64,000 bases of DNA, taken from the NCBI GenBank assembly GCA_037176705.1, contig JBAWUJ010000092.1:62001-126000 (forward strand), written 5' to 3'. This DNA is from Molossus alvarezi (Eukaryota; Chordata; Mammalia; Chiroptera; Molossidae). The notes beneath the pieces are model-generated. The model saw only the letters and a list, made by a program, of their open reading frames with translations, had not been told where the DNA came from and did not search any database. This document shows positions 23,953 through 34,914 of the stretch, piece by piece. The position numbers were made by a program, and so were the translations under genes. Every line of letters begins with the position of its first letter. Position 1 is the first letter of the stretch.

Positions 23953-24365
23953 ACCTTTTAGGGGAAAGAGCCCAGACCTGGAGCCCGGAGGTAGAGGGGC
24001 GAAGCATGGGCGTGGTCAAGGAAAGGCCTGAAAGAGGTGGGGCTGTCAGTGTCCACCAAGGAGCAGAGCTGCAACAGGCAGGACTTACAGCAGGTGCCGG
24101 GCCTTGAAAGGGGAAGGCCTAGGCCTGGATTGGTTGGGCCCTGTGGAGCAGGCAGGGCTGTAAGAGGAGCTCATGGTTGGACTGGGGTGAGATGGGCTGG
24201 ATCTAGGCCTGGCATGGGCGGATCTTGGAAAAGCAGGGGCCTAAACTTGGGGTAGGCTGGCAGGAATGCTGTGGCGCTCAGTCAGGGGTGGGCAGGGTTG
24301 GAGTTGGGGCGAAGCCTGGGTCTTGGTGGGCTTGGATGATGGGGTGGGACCTATGGGACGCTCAC

Positions 24366-24609
24366 CAGAGACCTGGAAAAGGCAGACAGCGGAGACCTGC
24401 TGTCGCGAGTGGCAGCGTCGAGGCGAAGCTCGGAGTGGTAGGAGGCCTCGGCGGCGGCGGCGGAGGCAGCAGCTGCCCTTTGAAGCGCCATAGGGCCGAG
24501 GCCATGCGCTGGGGGCTGCCTCGGAGGATCCAGCAGCTCAGGAGCACGGGTCTGGCCAGAGCCTGGCGCACATCCTGAAAGCTGGGCTCCACCTCCACCT
24601 CCAGTGGGA
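24366..24609 (-). pseudogene. MDGA1: MDGA1 exon 9 (Ig6), two deletions and frameshift
   Basis: The exon has intact splice sites (CCCCCAG; G|GTGAGC) but is 244 nt against an expected 285. The start reads EVEPSFQDVRQAL, after a 6-nt in-frame EV duplication, and continues through LLSCWILRG and WRFKGQLLPPPP. About 13 nt are missing in the CCG tract at 24450-24466, after which the ancestral reading (SELRLDAATRDS) continues in another frame. About 34 nt are missing near 24382-24398, removing the YEC motif with the second Ig6 cysteine. The net change of -41 disrupts the frame. Confidence 0.88.
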
Positions 24610-24892
24610 CTGGGGGCGGAGGCGGGGTGGCGGTCAGAGTGGCCAAGGTGGGTCTGAGGAGCGGCCCCATGGGGGAGGCGATGCACTCGCCCCTACTCCT
24701 GTGCCCCCAGCCTGGAAAGGTCTTAAGGCAGATACACATTCGCAACACACTCATGCGATAACCACGCTCATATCTCCCCGACCTGCAAATGCCTACTCCC
24801 TTCTGGCTGTTCCTTCCAGCCTTGCGTCCCAGTTTGGGGATGTAGTCAAGCCTCAGATGGCCCCTTCGAGCCCAGTGTGATGAAAAGCAGCA

Positions 24893-25138
24893 GGCCCTGG
24901 CTGGTTTGGCTCAGCGGTTGTCATGGTGGCCTGCGGTCTGGAGAGACCTGGGTTCCTTCTCGCTAAGGGCACTGCCTCGGTTGCAGTTTGTACCGGCCCT
25001 GGTTGGGTCATGTGGGTGGCAACCACTCCATGTGTCCCTTTCACGTCATGTCTCTCTCTCTCTCCCTCCCACTCTATCTGAACAAAAAAAAAAAAAAAAA
25101 AAAAAAAAGCCCTCGGGTGAGGATAAAAAAGAAAAAAG
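24893..25138 (+). repeat. VES SINE, full length, with target-site duplication
   Basis: Head GGCCCTGGCTGGTTTGGCTC, body with CTCTCTCTCTCC, A-run (25084-25108) and tail CCCTCGGGTGAGGAT. It is flanked by a perfect 10-bp repeat AAAAGCAGCA at 24883-24892 and 25139-25148, showing insertion by L1-type target-primed reverse transcription. Confidence 0.93.
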
Positions 25139-25154
25139 AAAAGCAGCATAACAT

Positions 25155-25275
25155 CGGGATTTAGAGCCTGATCCCTGGAGATAGATTACTTAGGTTCAAA
25201 CCCCAGCCCCACCTCTTAGCTGTGAGAACGCACTCAAGTTACTTAAGCTCTCAGTAACTTGGTTTCCCATGTGTC
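25155..25275 (+). repeat. MIR fragment
   Basis: GATAGATTACTTAGGTTCAA, then the GTTACTTAAGCTCTCAGTAA core. Confidence 0.65.
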
Positions 25276-25403
25276 AAGGTATCTAGGATTTAGGAGTATC
25301 AGCAGTAGGTGGAGTTTGGTTGGATAGGGGTGGGTGAAGGGGTAAAGAGCGGGCAGGCCTGGAGAAAACAGGGAGGTCGTCCAGGTGGGACAGGGGGACT
25401 CAC

Positions 25404-25701
25404 ACTGCACGTTCAGCTGCACCTGGGCCCCCCGGGGGCGCACGTTGAAGCCATTATAGCCAGCCGCCTGGCAGTGGTAGGTCCCACTCATGTCGCGGCT
25501 CACGCACTCCAGCCACAGCTTCCCATCCGGCATCTCCTCCAAAGGCAGCCCCGAGGGCAACAGAGCAACCTCCTTGTCCACGCAGGACCTGCGCACAGGC
25601 GGCCGCGGCTTGCCCCGCACCTCCCGCTGCAGCTCGGCAGGCGAGCCTTCGTGCACAGTCACCACGGCCTTGCCCTTGGGCACGCTGATGGGGGGGTGGC
25701 A
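25404..25701 (-). pseudogene. MDGA1: MDGA1 exon 8 (Ig5), +1 frameshift and lost Ig core residues
   Basis: Acceptor CCCCCAG and donor T|GTGAGT are good, but the exon is 298 nt. A phase-1 to phase-1 exon must be a multiple of three, and 297 is expected. The extra base lies in a run of seven C (25690-25696) just after the acceptor. Further on, the frame reads ISVPKGKAVVTV. The first Ig5 cysteine is replaced by arginine (CGG, 25624-25626) and the core tryptophan by arginine (AGG, 25588-25590). The second cysteine (YHCQAA) remains. R to C, W and H changes are frequent here. An Ig fold without its disulfide and tryptophan would be unlikely to be stable. Confidence 0.9.
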
Positions 25702-26139
25702 CTGGGGGAGAGGGTGGGAGCAGGTGAGAGGTCCCCCCTGGCCTCCGCTCTGGGGCTTCTGGTTCCCTCTCCCTAGGTGCGACCCTCCCTTCCCCATCCC
25801 AGACTTCCCACAGATCTCAGTATCTCCAAGCAGAATCCACCTCCCCCATCCTCTCCACCTCCTGGGTCTCTACCTCAGGCTCTCCCAACTCAGAGAAAGA
25901 GCTAACTCGTCCTGGCCTATTCCGTCTTTTTCCTTACCTCAACATTACTACTTCTGGGGGATTCCACCTTTTAAACAGCTCTAGTAATATCTCCTCTCTC
26001 AATTTCCTTTTTCTTGCCCACTGCTCTTGCCCTAGTTAAAGCCACCATCTCTTTCTGGAGTGTTATCACAGAAGGCTAGTCTGTATTCCCAATATCCTTA
26101 CCCTTTTATCCAAAGTAAAAAAATAAAATAAAATAAAAT

Positions 26140-26525
26140 GACATGTGGCCAGAATAAAGACTGTATCTCCCAGCTTGCCTTATGGCTACCATGTGACTAA
26201 ATTCTGGCCAGTGGGATTTGACAGAAAACCAGTGTCTATAAAGGGAGAAGTCACACTGCTCTTTTCCTCCTTCCTGCAGGCTGGAATGCAGGTTGATGAC
26301 TGCAGCTGGAACTGCCACTGTGGAGGAGGTGGCACGTGCTTAGGATAATGGAACAGCAAGACATGATGGAGTGTGGGGCCCTGAGGACTTGGTGGAACAG
26401 AGCCACTATTCCAGCCTGGACTGCTCACTTTTGCATGAAGAGGAAATACACAGCTAACTTATTCAAGGCACTTTCATTTAGGGTTTTTCTGTTATTCACA
26501 GCCAAAACTAATCCAACACAATGTC
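26140..26525 (+). repeat. Ancient interspersed repeat (relative of 1855-2240)
   Basis: Contains CTCCCAGCTTGCCTTATGGC and TTCTGGCCAGTGGGATTTGA; ends AAAACTAATCCAACACA. Family not named. Confidence 0.5.
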
Positions 26526-26560
26526 CAAATGGAGGGTCTTTTAAAGAGTTCCTTGGGTCC

Positions 26561-26788
26561 TGCCCAGTTTGGTTCAGTGGTTAGAGGGTCATGGGTTCAA
26601 TCCCCAGTCTAGAGCACATACCTCAGCTGTAGGTTCTATTCTTGGCCCCTGTGCAGGAAGCAGCCAATCAATGTGTCTCTCTCAAATTGATGTTTCTCTC
26701 TCTCTCTCCCTCCCTGCCTCCCTCCCACTGTATCTAAAAATCAATGGAAAATATCCTTGGGTGAGGATTAAACAATATAATTTTTAAA
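26561..26788 (+). repeat. VES SINE, older copy with 18-bp duplication
   Basis: Diverged head TGCCCAGTTTGGTTCAGTGG and tail TATCCTTGGGTGAGGATTAA. Flanks at 26543-26560 and 26789-26806 match at 16 of 18 positions, so an old insertion. Confidence 0.9.
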
Positions 26789-27949
26789 AAAGAGTTTCAT
26801 GGGTCCTTTCCCACATCACATCAAACACATTAAAATGCTCTAAATTAAATATAAATTGCAAATAATTCTACAAGGCATGCTGAGGTTCAGTTAGTTAGCA
26901 TATTTTATACTCTATATACATTTATACACTTACTGGCTTTAATTATGCAGTTTTCTCTTTGTATTTTGGTGCCAATTAATTTATTTTTCCAGGTCTAAAC
27001 CATTTCCACAGGCCCTTAAAAACCTTCCATGCCTTAAGCATTAGGATTATGAACCAAATGGAGAAAATGGCTGTGTCCCATTGATTTCTCTGTTCCTAAA
27101 ACATCACAGCTTCCACCCCTCCTTTACCCTCTCAGGCTAATGTCTCCCCCATTTGAAGCCCTCAGGTTAAAACTCAAACTCCTTGGCTCTGCAAAGGAGG
27201 CCCCTGTGCTCTGGCCTCTGCATCCCAGCCTCATCTTCCCTCTCCATCCTGTGTCACAGCTGTGGGATTCACTTGTGACCCACTTGTCAGGAATATACTT
27301 CCTGGACAAGCCAAGCCTAGTACACTTAGGGGTTTCTCATCCCTTCTCTCTGGCTTGTCCCCTCACCTGGCAAATCCTCACATGGAGAACAACTCCTCTG
27401 TGAAGCCTTCCTGGCATGCTCTGGCAGCCTGGGACGCCTTCTTTCATGTCCTCAAGATGATCTGCAGATCCTGCCTTTAGCTCCTAAGGTTTGCCCTTCC
27501 AATTCCTGCTTTATCCCATCAGGTGTATCTCCCAGGCTAGGCAGTGGGCTCTGAGGATGGGGTTGGCATTTGTATCTGGGTCCCCAGCTCCTCAACCAGG
27601 GCCTGGCAAACAGCAATTGGTGAAATAAATTTGTGGAATCTGTGAAGGTTTGGCCATTCATAAAGCCCGGTTCAGGATGGTCTCCTTCCGGAAGCCTTTC
27701 CTGACCCCTCTAGCTTCACCTGGCTTCTCCCTATGCAGATGTCAGGATGGAAGGGGCCACCAACGCCATCTGGTTCAATGTCTCACAGAGGAAAAACCAA
27801 GACCCAGAGAGTTAAAGAGTCTTAGCCCAAGTCAGCCAGCTCCTCAGTCCAATGTGCTGGGGACTGTACAATGAGATGAGATTTTAGAGACCCTCTCCAA
27901 AGTCATCCCCTCCAAATCCCTGTCATCTTCAAATATAAACCCTTCAGGG

Positions 27950-28185
27950 ATGGCTGGGATCAGGCTCTGAAGGCAGACTGCCTGAGTTCAAATCCCAGCT
28001 CCACCACTTACTGTGTTACCTTAGGTAAGTTTTTTAAACTCTCTGAGCCTGTTTCTTTATCTCTAAAAATTGAAGATAAATTACCCCATAAGGTAAATCA
28101 TGAACTTGAATGAGATAAACACAAAATCATCAGAATATATAGTAAATATTCAATCAATGTTAGCATTATTATTTCATTATTGTTA
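27950..28185 (+). repeat. MIR
   Basis: CTGCCTGAGTTCAAATCCCA, TTACTGTGTTACCTTAGGTA, and the tail ATATTCAATCAATGTTAGCA. Confidence 0.85.
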
Positions 28186-28194
28186 TTTATCACT

Positions 28195-28620
28195 GGAACA
28201 GAGACTCAATTCCCCTGCATAATGTGGCCCCTACTGACCTCTCCACCCTCATCTCACTCCATTCTCCCAGCCACACTCTCCTCCTTCAGTTCTACAAATG
28301 GCCCACACACTTCCCTGACTCAGTGCCTTTTCACACGCTGGCTTCTTGGCTTCCCTTCCTGTTCCATCCTACCTTGCTCTCCTTTGTCTAGTAAAACCCT
28401 GCCCCTCCTCAGATGTCAGATTGAAGTCTACCTTAGAAAATTCTTTCCTGATTCTCATGTATCGCAGTTTGCAGTGACATATTTATGAGACTATCTAAAA
28501 ATGTTTGCCTTCCTACTTAGTCCAATGAAGGCATAGTCTATTTTGCCCACCACTCTACTCCAGCACCTAGCACAGTGCCTGGCATGTAACAGGTGCTTAA
28601 TAAATGTGTGTGGCATGAAC
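28195..28620 (+). repeat. L2 3' region
   Basis: TAATGTGGCCCCTACTGACC, CAGTGCCTTTTCACACGCTG, and the end CTTAATAAATGTGTGTGGCA. Confidence 0.8.
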
Positions 28621-28730
28621 TAATGGCGTTTCTCCACTGGAACCTCCCTTCCCCAAGCTTCTGCCCCACCTCCCCTCCTTGGGGCTCTTCAGCCCCCTCT
28701 CACCTCCCTGCTGCCCCTCCAGCTGCTCAC

Positions 28731-29060
28731 CTGTCTCAGAGGAGATGTTGACCTCAATGCTCAGGTCAGGTACAGGTGCTCCTGGGAAGGAAGCCACACA
28801 CAGGTAGGTGCCGTAGTCACTGAAGTTGAGGTCAATGAGCTCTAGGCTCCTTGTGACAGCAGGCAGCTCAGGGTCGTTTTGGGTCACTAGCAGTCTCTTG
28901 GACATGCATGCCGGCTTGCCATTCTTGAACCACTGGTAGGTCACCTTCTCCTGGGGCACCACATCCACATGGCATGACAGCTTCAGGTCCTGGCCCAGCT
29001 GTATATTCTCACTTTCTTTGATCACGTCTGGGGTGATCTGGAACATGGCATTCTTCATGG
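28731..29060 (-). CDS. MDGA1: MDGA1 exon 7 (Ig4)
   Basis: This 330-nt exon has acceptor CTGCAG and donor G|GTGAGC, with 109 open codons from MKNAMFQITP to VNISSET. The Ig4 cysteines are in LSCHV and YLCVAS, and the tryptophan is in YQWFKNG. This is the longest intact exon and is close to the human sequence. Changes include R to C in GKPARMS and R to Q in VTRND, both CpG-type. Exon length matches the family exactly. Confidence 0.94.
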
Positions 29061-29309
29061 CTGCAGGTAGATGGGGAGGGGAGGGTGGCTGGTGCTGGCC
29101 CAAAGCCAGGATCTATGTCCCACCCCTACCCACACCCAGCTCCTCCCCTCAAAGTGGCCCTCCTGCAAGTTGGGAGCTACACCACCACTGCCACCACAAG
29201 AAACCATCATTTTGCTTGGAAATTGCTCTGCTGGTTTATATGTGTTTTTAAGAGTTCAAAAAAGCTTGTTGTAGAAAAGTGGGTTTAGTAATGAAGAGCA
29301 TCACTGCTG

Positions 29310-29485
29310 ACTGAACATACACTATGTGAGACACACTGTTCCAAGCACCTTACACCAGTTCATTCATTTAACTCACCCCACAATCTGTGAGGAAGGTACT
29401 CAGTGTCCTCATTCTACAGGAGGAACTGAGGCTCAGACAGTTTAATTCAGAGCCTATGCTCTTAACCACTATACTGCCTTACTTG
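29310..29485 (-). repeat. MIR
   Basis: Antisense: CACTGTTCCAAGCACCTTAC, CATTCTACAGGAGGAACTGA, CTCTTAACCACTATACTGCC. Confidence 0.85.
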
Positions 29486-30454
29486 TATTCTTGTTTTAAA
29501 CCTTGAATGAACAAAATACAAATTTTGGAAGGATGCATTAGAATGTAACACTGGTTTTATCTAGACACAGTGGGTCTGAGAAGAATTGAGGAAATTTTAA
29601 TTTGCACATTTTACCCTTTTGTGCTATTTAACTCTTGGCAGCAAGTTTGCGTTGTTTTTATAATAAAAGCCCAATGCAATAATTTTACACGTACTTACAT
29701 TAAAACACAGAGATTAGGAAGAAAAGGGTCTAACCTCTTTCAAAAATCTAACTATTGTTTGACATAATCCAAGAGTTAGAACTCTTAATACTGGAGGCTA
29801 ATTGGACAGGGCACTGGTACTACAGCCATGAACCAGAATTGGGTTGAGCAAAGCAGGCTCTATGTCACCATAGAAAATGACCATAAGTTTCTGGTGTAAA
29901 CTGAGATCTCATCAACTTGGGTTTTAAAGGCTAAATAAAAACAGGTGGAGAAAAATAATCTTCTGATGGGAAAAGTACTATTAAGGGAAAAAATAGTCAT
30001 CAGCTAGCCACAATCTTGCTACTCTCTTGCTTTGATTAGGTAAAATATTATAGAGAACTAGCTTCTTCTTGTAAGGAGAGTCAGAGGAAGACTGGTCAGT
30101 GAAAGATCAACAACAAAATGTGTTCCTTTCTTCAAAAGACTCTGAGTCAAATTCGGCAGAAGCTATACTTTACTTTCAAATGCTAAAGAGCTGGTAACAT
30201 ACTGTATATTTAAATATGTATATAATAAACAAACTACCTAATAGCTACACAAGCAGAAGAATTTAAAGTCTTCTCCTCAAAGCAGAAAATCAAGATCATA
30301 TCAAGCAGCTAATGCTAACTACTGAGGCTGAGATTTAGTAAGAAAAGTGTTGTACTTCTTTAGATCATACTCCAAGTTTTTTCTATCAATTTACATTTAA
30401 TAATTATCTTCAGACTCACTGAAATGCTTTGCTAGTAAAGATTTACATATGAGC

Positions 30455-30705
30455 CATAATTGGTTTGGCTGAGCAGTTGGAGCATCAACCTGTGGACCGA
30501 AGGGTCTTGGGTTTGATTACCAGTCAAGGGCATGTACCTGGGTTGTGGGTTTGATCTCCAGCTCTGGTCGAGGTCATGCGACAGGCAACCAATTAATGTG
30601 TCTCTCTCACATTAATGTTTCTCTCTCTCCCTCCCTCCTTTCTACTCTCTCTGTGAAAATCAATAAAAAAATATCCTCAGGTGAGGATTAACAACAACAA
30701 CAACA
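30455..30705 (+). repeat. VES SINE
   Basis: Head ATTGGTTTGGCTGAGCAGTT, B-box-like GGGTTTGATTACC, TTTCTCTCTCTCC body, tail ATCCTCAGGTGAGGATTAAC followed by AAC repeats. Confidence 0.88.
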
Positions 30706-31136
30706 CAAAGGAATACACATGAGGTATGTGGAAATGTGTGTTGTTTTCACTTTAACTTTGTGTACAAAAAGAAAGCTAAGAAATATCTCCTGAAGACTGG
30801 AAGTCTATATTTAGCTTTTTGCAACCTCAGTTTACCAATCTAAAAAAAATGTAGGTACTCAATACCAGCCTTTCCTACCGATAGGATTGTTGAAGTTATA
30901 TTCGGAGATGTAGATTGTAAATTGTAAATGAAACTTTACACAAATTTTAATCCTGCCATCTTCTGGCAGACACTTGAATTGCAGGAAAATAAAAGTGCCT
31001 AGAACATAACCTCCTGAGTTTACCTCACCTACCAAGAGGAAGCAGACAGGACCCTCTCCCATTTTATTTGTAGTTCCTGGAGGACAGGGACCCTGTCTAC
31101 CTCTGAGTTCCCTCCCAACCTTTGGGAGCCACATAC

Positions 31137-31406
31137 ATCACACCAGCAGGTTGACGGTCTTCTTGCCGGGGTTGCCCACATTGTTGGTGGCTGTGCAGTT
31201 GTAGTAGCCAGAGTCCAGGGCCTGAGCTGAAGGGATGCTGAGGGTGCCACCCTGGGCCAGAGCCCCCAGGGGCAGCAGGCCCGGCCCATGGGACCACTGC
31301 AGTTGGGGGAGGGGACTACCGCCTGTCAGAAGACACTGCACCGTCACATTCTCCCCAGGGTTCACCACCAGAGTTTCATTCACAGACAGCTTCAGGGCTG
31401 GTAGTG
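31137..31406 (-). pseudogene. MDGA1: MDGA1 exon 6 (Ig3), terminal CGA to TGA stop
   Basis: This 270-nt exon is flanked by TCTTAG and T|GTATGT. It encodes a complete, well-conserved Ig3: LPALKLSVNETLVV, first cysteine in VQCLL, tryptophan in LQWSHG, second cysteine in YYNCTAT, ending KKTVNLLV. The last complete codon is TGA (31138-31140), where the family has arginine, a simple CpG transition from CGA. The exon length is exactly the expected 270, so the alignment leaves no room to avoid the stop without changing the donor. Confidence 0.9.
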
Positions 31407-31658
31407 CTAAGAGGACAAAGAGGTGGGATCTTAGGGGACTATGAGGCAGGGCTGAATGTGGGGATATGGGGAGCTGGGAAAACCATGGGGTTAGGGAAGG
31501 ATGGTGGAGAAGAGAGAGGGGGAGAAGGCAGAGAGCGGGCAGAGGGGAGGAGGAGGCACTAGCGGTGAGTGCCTAGAGTCCTGAGTGGGTCGGGACACTG
31601 TCTCCTGATTGGGGAGTCAGCTCAGGTGGGCGAGGGTATGGGGGGGAAGTGCCTATAC

Positions 31659-31779
31659 CCGTGGTGTTTGCAAGCCAGAAAGCGATGGCCTTGTTGGGGA
31701 TGCATACAGACACTTGGCAGGTGTAGCTGGCATAGTCCTGGGGTCGAAGGTTCTTCAGCTTCAGGACCTTGGTCTACCC
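31659..31779 (-). pseudogene. MDGA1: MDGA1 exon 5 (second half of Ig2), in-frame stop and 12-nt deletion
   Basis: After acceptor TGCCCAG the phase-0 reading is GGG TAG ACC, so codon 2 (Glu in human MDGA1 as I recall it) is a stop at 31774-31776. The rest still reads TKVLKLKNLRPQDYASYTC, keeping the second Ig2 cysteine. At about 31704/31705 four codons are missing between QVSV and CIPNK. The exon is 121 nt against an expected 133. The following residues are unusually diverged (AIAFWLANTT). The donor is G|GTATAG. The TAG could itself act as a second acceptor six bases downstream and remove the stop, but exon 6 has its own stop. Confidence 0.88.
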
Positions 31780-32589
31780 CTGGGCAGCAGTGGACCACTG
31801 GTGTTAGGGGTTTGCTTGGGTCTCCAGACATCCCTCACATATTTACCCAGGCAGAGGCTAAAGTAAATTTCTGTTCTAATTTCTATCTTTCCCAACCTCC
31901 ACACCATTTATCCCCAGGGAGCCTGAGTCTGGGGGGATGCTCTCCAACCCTGAGTTTTTCTGGGTCTAAGGCTGCCCTGGTGCATACTGGCCAGAGCCAG
32001 GCCTCTGTTTCTCCACTTTGGGAAATAGAGTGGTAAGAAGGGGGCCCTGTCCTGTCTTGCAACCCACACAAATGTGGAGCTGGCCCTACAGGCATGGCCA
32101 CCTGTGACACTCAGACAGCCACCTAGGAAAGCCACCTTTGAAAGCCCTCCCTGGTAGGATGACTTCATCAGCATTTGGGACTGTAGGGGACCTATGGGAA
32201 ATAAAGGGATTTCTCTGCCCCAACTCCTGCAGTGCCTGCCCATGGATTCTCAATACTATGACAGCCAGCAGCGAGCAGAGATGGCTTGCCTGACTCTAGG
32301 GGATGCATTTCCTAACTGGCAATGTTCCAGAAGGACATGTTGCCCTGGGGACTCTCCCTCCCCATCACTGTTCCCTGAGCTTTCTGTATCAATTTTGTCT
32401 GCACCATGGTGTGTGAAGTCCAACGAGAACGCATGCTTCCGATATCAGAACATACTGTTTTAGCCAGAGCAGTCCCAGGAACTCCAGATGGTAAGGCCTC
32501 AGCCCCCTGCCCCCCTCCCTTGTTGGGCACAGGAGGAAGAGTGTAGAGTGAGCCATGATGAGACCAGGCCAGCTACTGCCCATCCTGAC

Positions 32590-32786
32590 CTGGGTGTAGA
32601 GGGGCTCATAGATGTCGACTCCATTGTCCTGGCTATGGGGCAGGGTGTCGGAGCCCCACTTCCAGATGTAGCGGGCAGGTGGGTTGGAGTTGACAGTACA
32701 ATGCAGGAACACCGTCTTCTTCTGGTAGAAGTTGCCTCGAACATCACTCACTGTCTGGTGCACCATCAGCACCGGCTTGTCCAGGT
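32590..32786 (-). CDS. MDGA1: MDGA1 exon 4 (first half of Ig2)
   Basis: This 197-nt exon has acceptor TTGCAG and donor CAG|GTCAGG. With the T carried over from exon 3 it encodes 66 codons, starting YLDKPVL and ending YEPLYTQ in phase 0. The first Ig2 cysteine is in FLHCTV and the core tryptophan is in YIWKWG. The frame is open. R to H beside the cysteine and R to W in the C strand are CpG-type changes. Ig2 is the main neuroligin contact in working MDGA proteins. Its second half lies in the broken exon 5. Confidence 0.93.
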
Positions 32787-33014
32787 CTGCAAGGGCACAG
32801 CCCCAGTGGAGTCAAGACTGGGTGATCCCAAGGAGGTGAGAGCTTGGGCTTCTCGTAGCAGCCTCAGGGAAAGCTGAGCCACTCTCAAGGATGCTTCCGG
32901 AAAGCCAGATGCTCTCCTAGCCCTGCAAGCTTGACCTTTAGAATTAGGGAACTGGACTTGATGCCTGCATAGGGTTGTCTATCTTCACCTTCCCATCATG
33001 GGATGGAGGAAGCA

Positions 33015-33140
33015 ACTGCAGACTGGAAATTAGGAAACCTGGTTCAAATCCCAGGCTAGCTATCAATTTGTAGTGTGACCTGCTTAAGTCCCTTCTCTGC
33101 CTGTTTCCTCACTGGTAAATTGGACTAGATTGGCAGTTCT
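33015..33140 (+). repeat. MIR fragment
   Basis: CTGGTTCAAATCCCAGGCTA, then the TTTCCTCACTGGTAAATTGG core. Confidence 0.75.
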
Positions 33141-33535
33141 CACCCCTGTTTGCACAATAGAATCACATGGAGATTTTCTTTTTAATATTGATGTCTGGAA
33201 GAGCTCATTAATGGTGTCAGAAATCAAAAGAGTGATTGCCTCTGAAAAGATTACTGACTGGGAGGGGGCATGAGGGAACTTTCCAGGGTCCGGTAAATTC
33301 TCTTGAACTGGATGGTGTTAACACATGCTTATGTAAGACTTCATTAAACTGTACAGGTAAGATTAGTGCACTCTATTGGATGCAAATTAACCCTCAATTT
33401 TAAAAAGTCCCAATGTCGGGGCCCCACCCCCAATCAATTACATCAGAATCTCTGAAAGTAGGACCCAGACATAAGTATTTTTTAAAAGGCTCCCGTAGAG
33501 ATTCTAATGTGCAACCAGGATTGTGAACCAAAGGC
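33128..33535 (+). repeat. MER5-type DNA transposon split by a later insertion
   Basis: The left part (33128-33180, GGCAGTTCTCACCCCTG) and right part (33418-33535, GGGGCCCCACCCCCAATCAA) fit a MER5-like element. About 235 bp between them resemble an L1-type 3' fragment. Confidence 0.6.
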
Positions 33536-34099
33536 ACCGACATTCCACATTCAAACATTCTAAAAGGATGTTCCGACATCCCAACATTCTGTCCTCCTTC
33601 CACAGCCCACTTAGATAGAAACCATTACCAAGGTTGTGGGCAGAGGTGGGCATTGCTGAAGTCCAGGCCATGCCGGCCAGCCCCTTCCAGCACCAATAAC
33701 TCAAGAAGTAACCCTCAGCCCCAGGGTTTGGGAGACCCCTGGGTGGCTGATGGGGGACAGAAGAGAGGGCCTGGGGTTCCATTGCTCACCACTCTGTTGG
33801 GCACCAAAGGGGAGCATGAGGGATAGGTTCATGGCAAACATGGTAGACATTAAGATGGTATAAGGCCCTTGGGCCTGGCCCCACAGGAGCTGGGTACCTG
33901 GGTCAGCCAGGCTAGGCAGAGGTGGGTGGCAAGCAGGGATACAGCCTCTTGGGGTTAAGGGAATATCCGTGGGGGTCAGGTAGGCACTGGGGGCTTCCCA
34001 CTCAAGCAGCAGCAAGGACTGAGGGGTGCTTGCTCCTGCACTGGGTGGGGTAAGAAAGTTTCAGAGCTGCCCCAGGACAAAAGCAGAGGCATGAGGTAC

Positions 34100-34265
34100 T
34101 GTGGGAAGGGCACTGGACCATAATGAAGACACTTATGCCAGTGATCAAATCTTAAGCCCTCGGTACCTTAGTTTCTTCATCTGTGCAATGGGTATGATCC
34201 AGCCTGTTCTGCCATCCCTGCTCACTTTGCAGGGATGTTGCGAAGTTCATATGGAATTACAGATG
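34100..34265 (+). repeat. MIR
   Basis: GTACCTTAGTTTCTTCATCT followed by GCAATGGGTATGATCC. Confidence 0.75.
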
Positions 34266-34509
34266 GGAATGTGTGAGTGTCCTCGGGCAGTACAAGTCGG
34301 AGATGCAGCAGCGATTTCCCTCTCCAGCATGGAAGAGGGAGAGTCTCTACTATCCTCCCCGGAGGTGTCGGTTCTCCATCGCACTCCACTCACACTCCTC
34401 CTTCCCAGCCTGAGCCCCTGGGCGCCTCCCTGGGCCAGGACGGACAAGAGATGGGGCGTGCAGGACATACAGGTCTAGGCCAGGAGGGACAGGAGGGGGG
34501 CCGACTCAC

Positions 34510-34684
34510 ACTGCACGTCCATGCGGATGGACTTGATGGCGGGCGCGCCCACGCTGTTCTCCGCCTTGCAGTAGTAGCTGCCGCCCTGCTTGCACGCCAT
34601 GCGCTCGATGCGCAGCGTCTCATTGAACACGGATGTCTTCTGGAACTTCTCTGACGCGCTGCCCACCGTCTTGGTCCACCGCAC
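34510..34684 (-). CDS. MDGA1: MDGA1 exon 3 (second half of Ig1)
   Basis: This 175-nt exon (58 codons plus one base) is flanked by CTGCCAG and T|GTGAGT. It starts VRWTKT, with the core Ig tryptophan. It contains YYCKAEN with the second Ig1 cysteine and ends IRMDVQ. The frame is open. Roughly ten of 58 residues differ from human MDGA1 as I recall it (for example R to C, R to S, G to S). That is high for a protein this conserved in mammals and fits relaxed constraint. In a working gene this domain takes part in neuroligin binding. Confidence 0.93.
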
Positions 34685-34914
34685 CTGGCAGGCAGGGCTG
34701 CGCAGATTCAGACCCCGCAGTGAGGGTGGGGTATCCTCCAGGCTGAACCCTGCAGTGCGTCTCCCCTCCCACCCCCATGATTTTTCACAAGCTCACGTGG
34801 GGTATACACAGACCTGGGAAATAAACCCAAACAGACTTGTGAAAATGCGCAGGCAGGGTAGGACGCCTTAGCCAAGAGCCTGGGGAATCGGGAGTCAGAT
34901 GGATAAGGCTTTAA

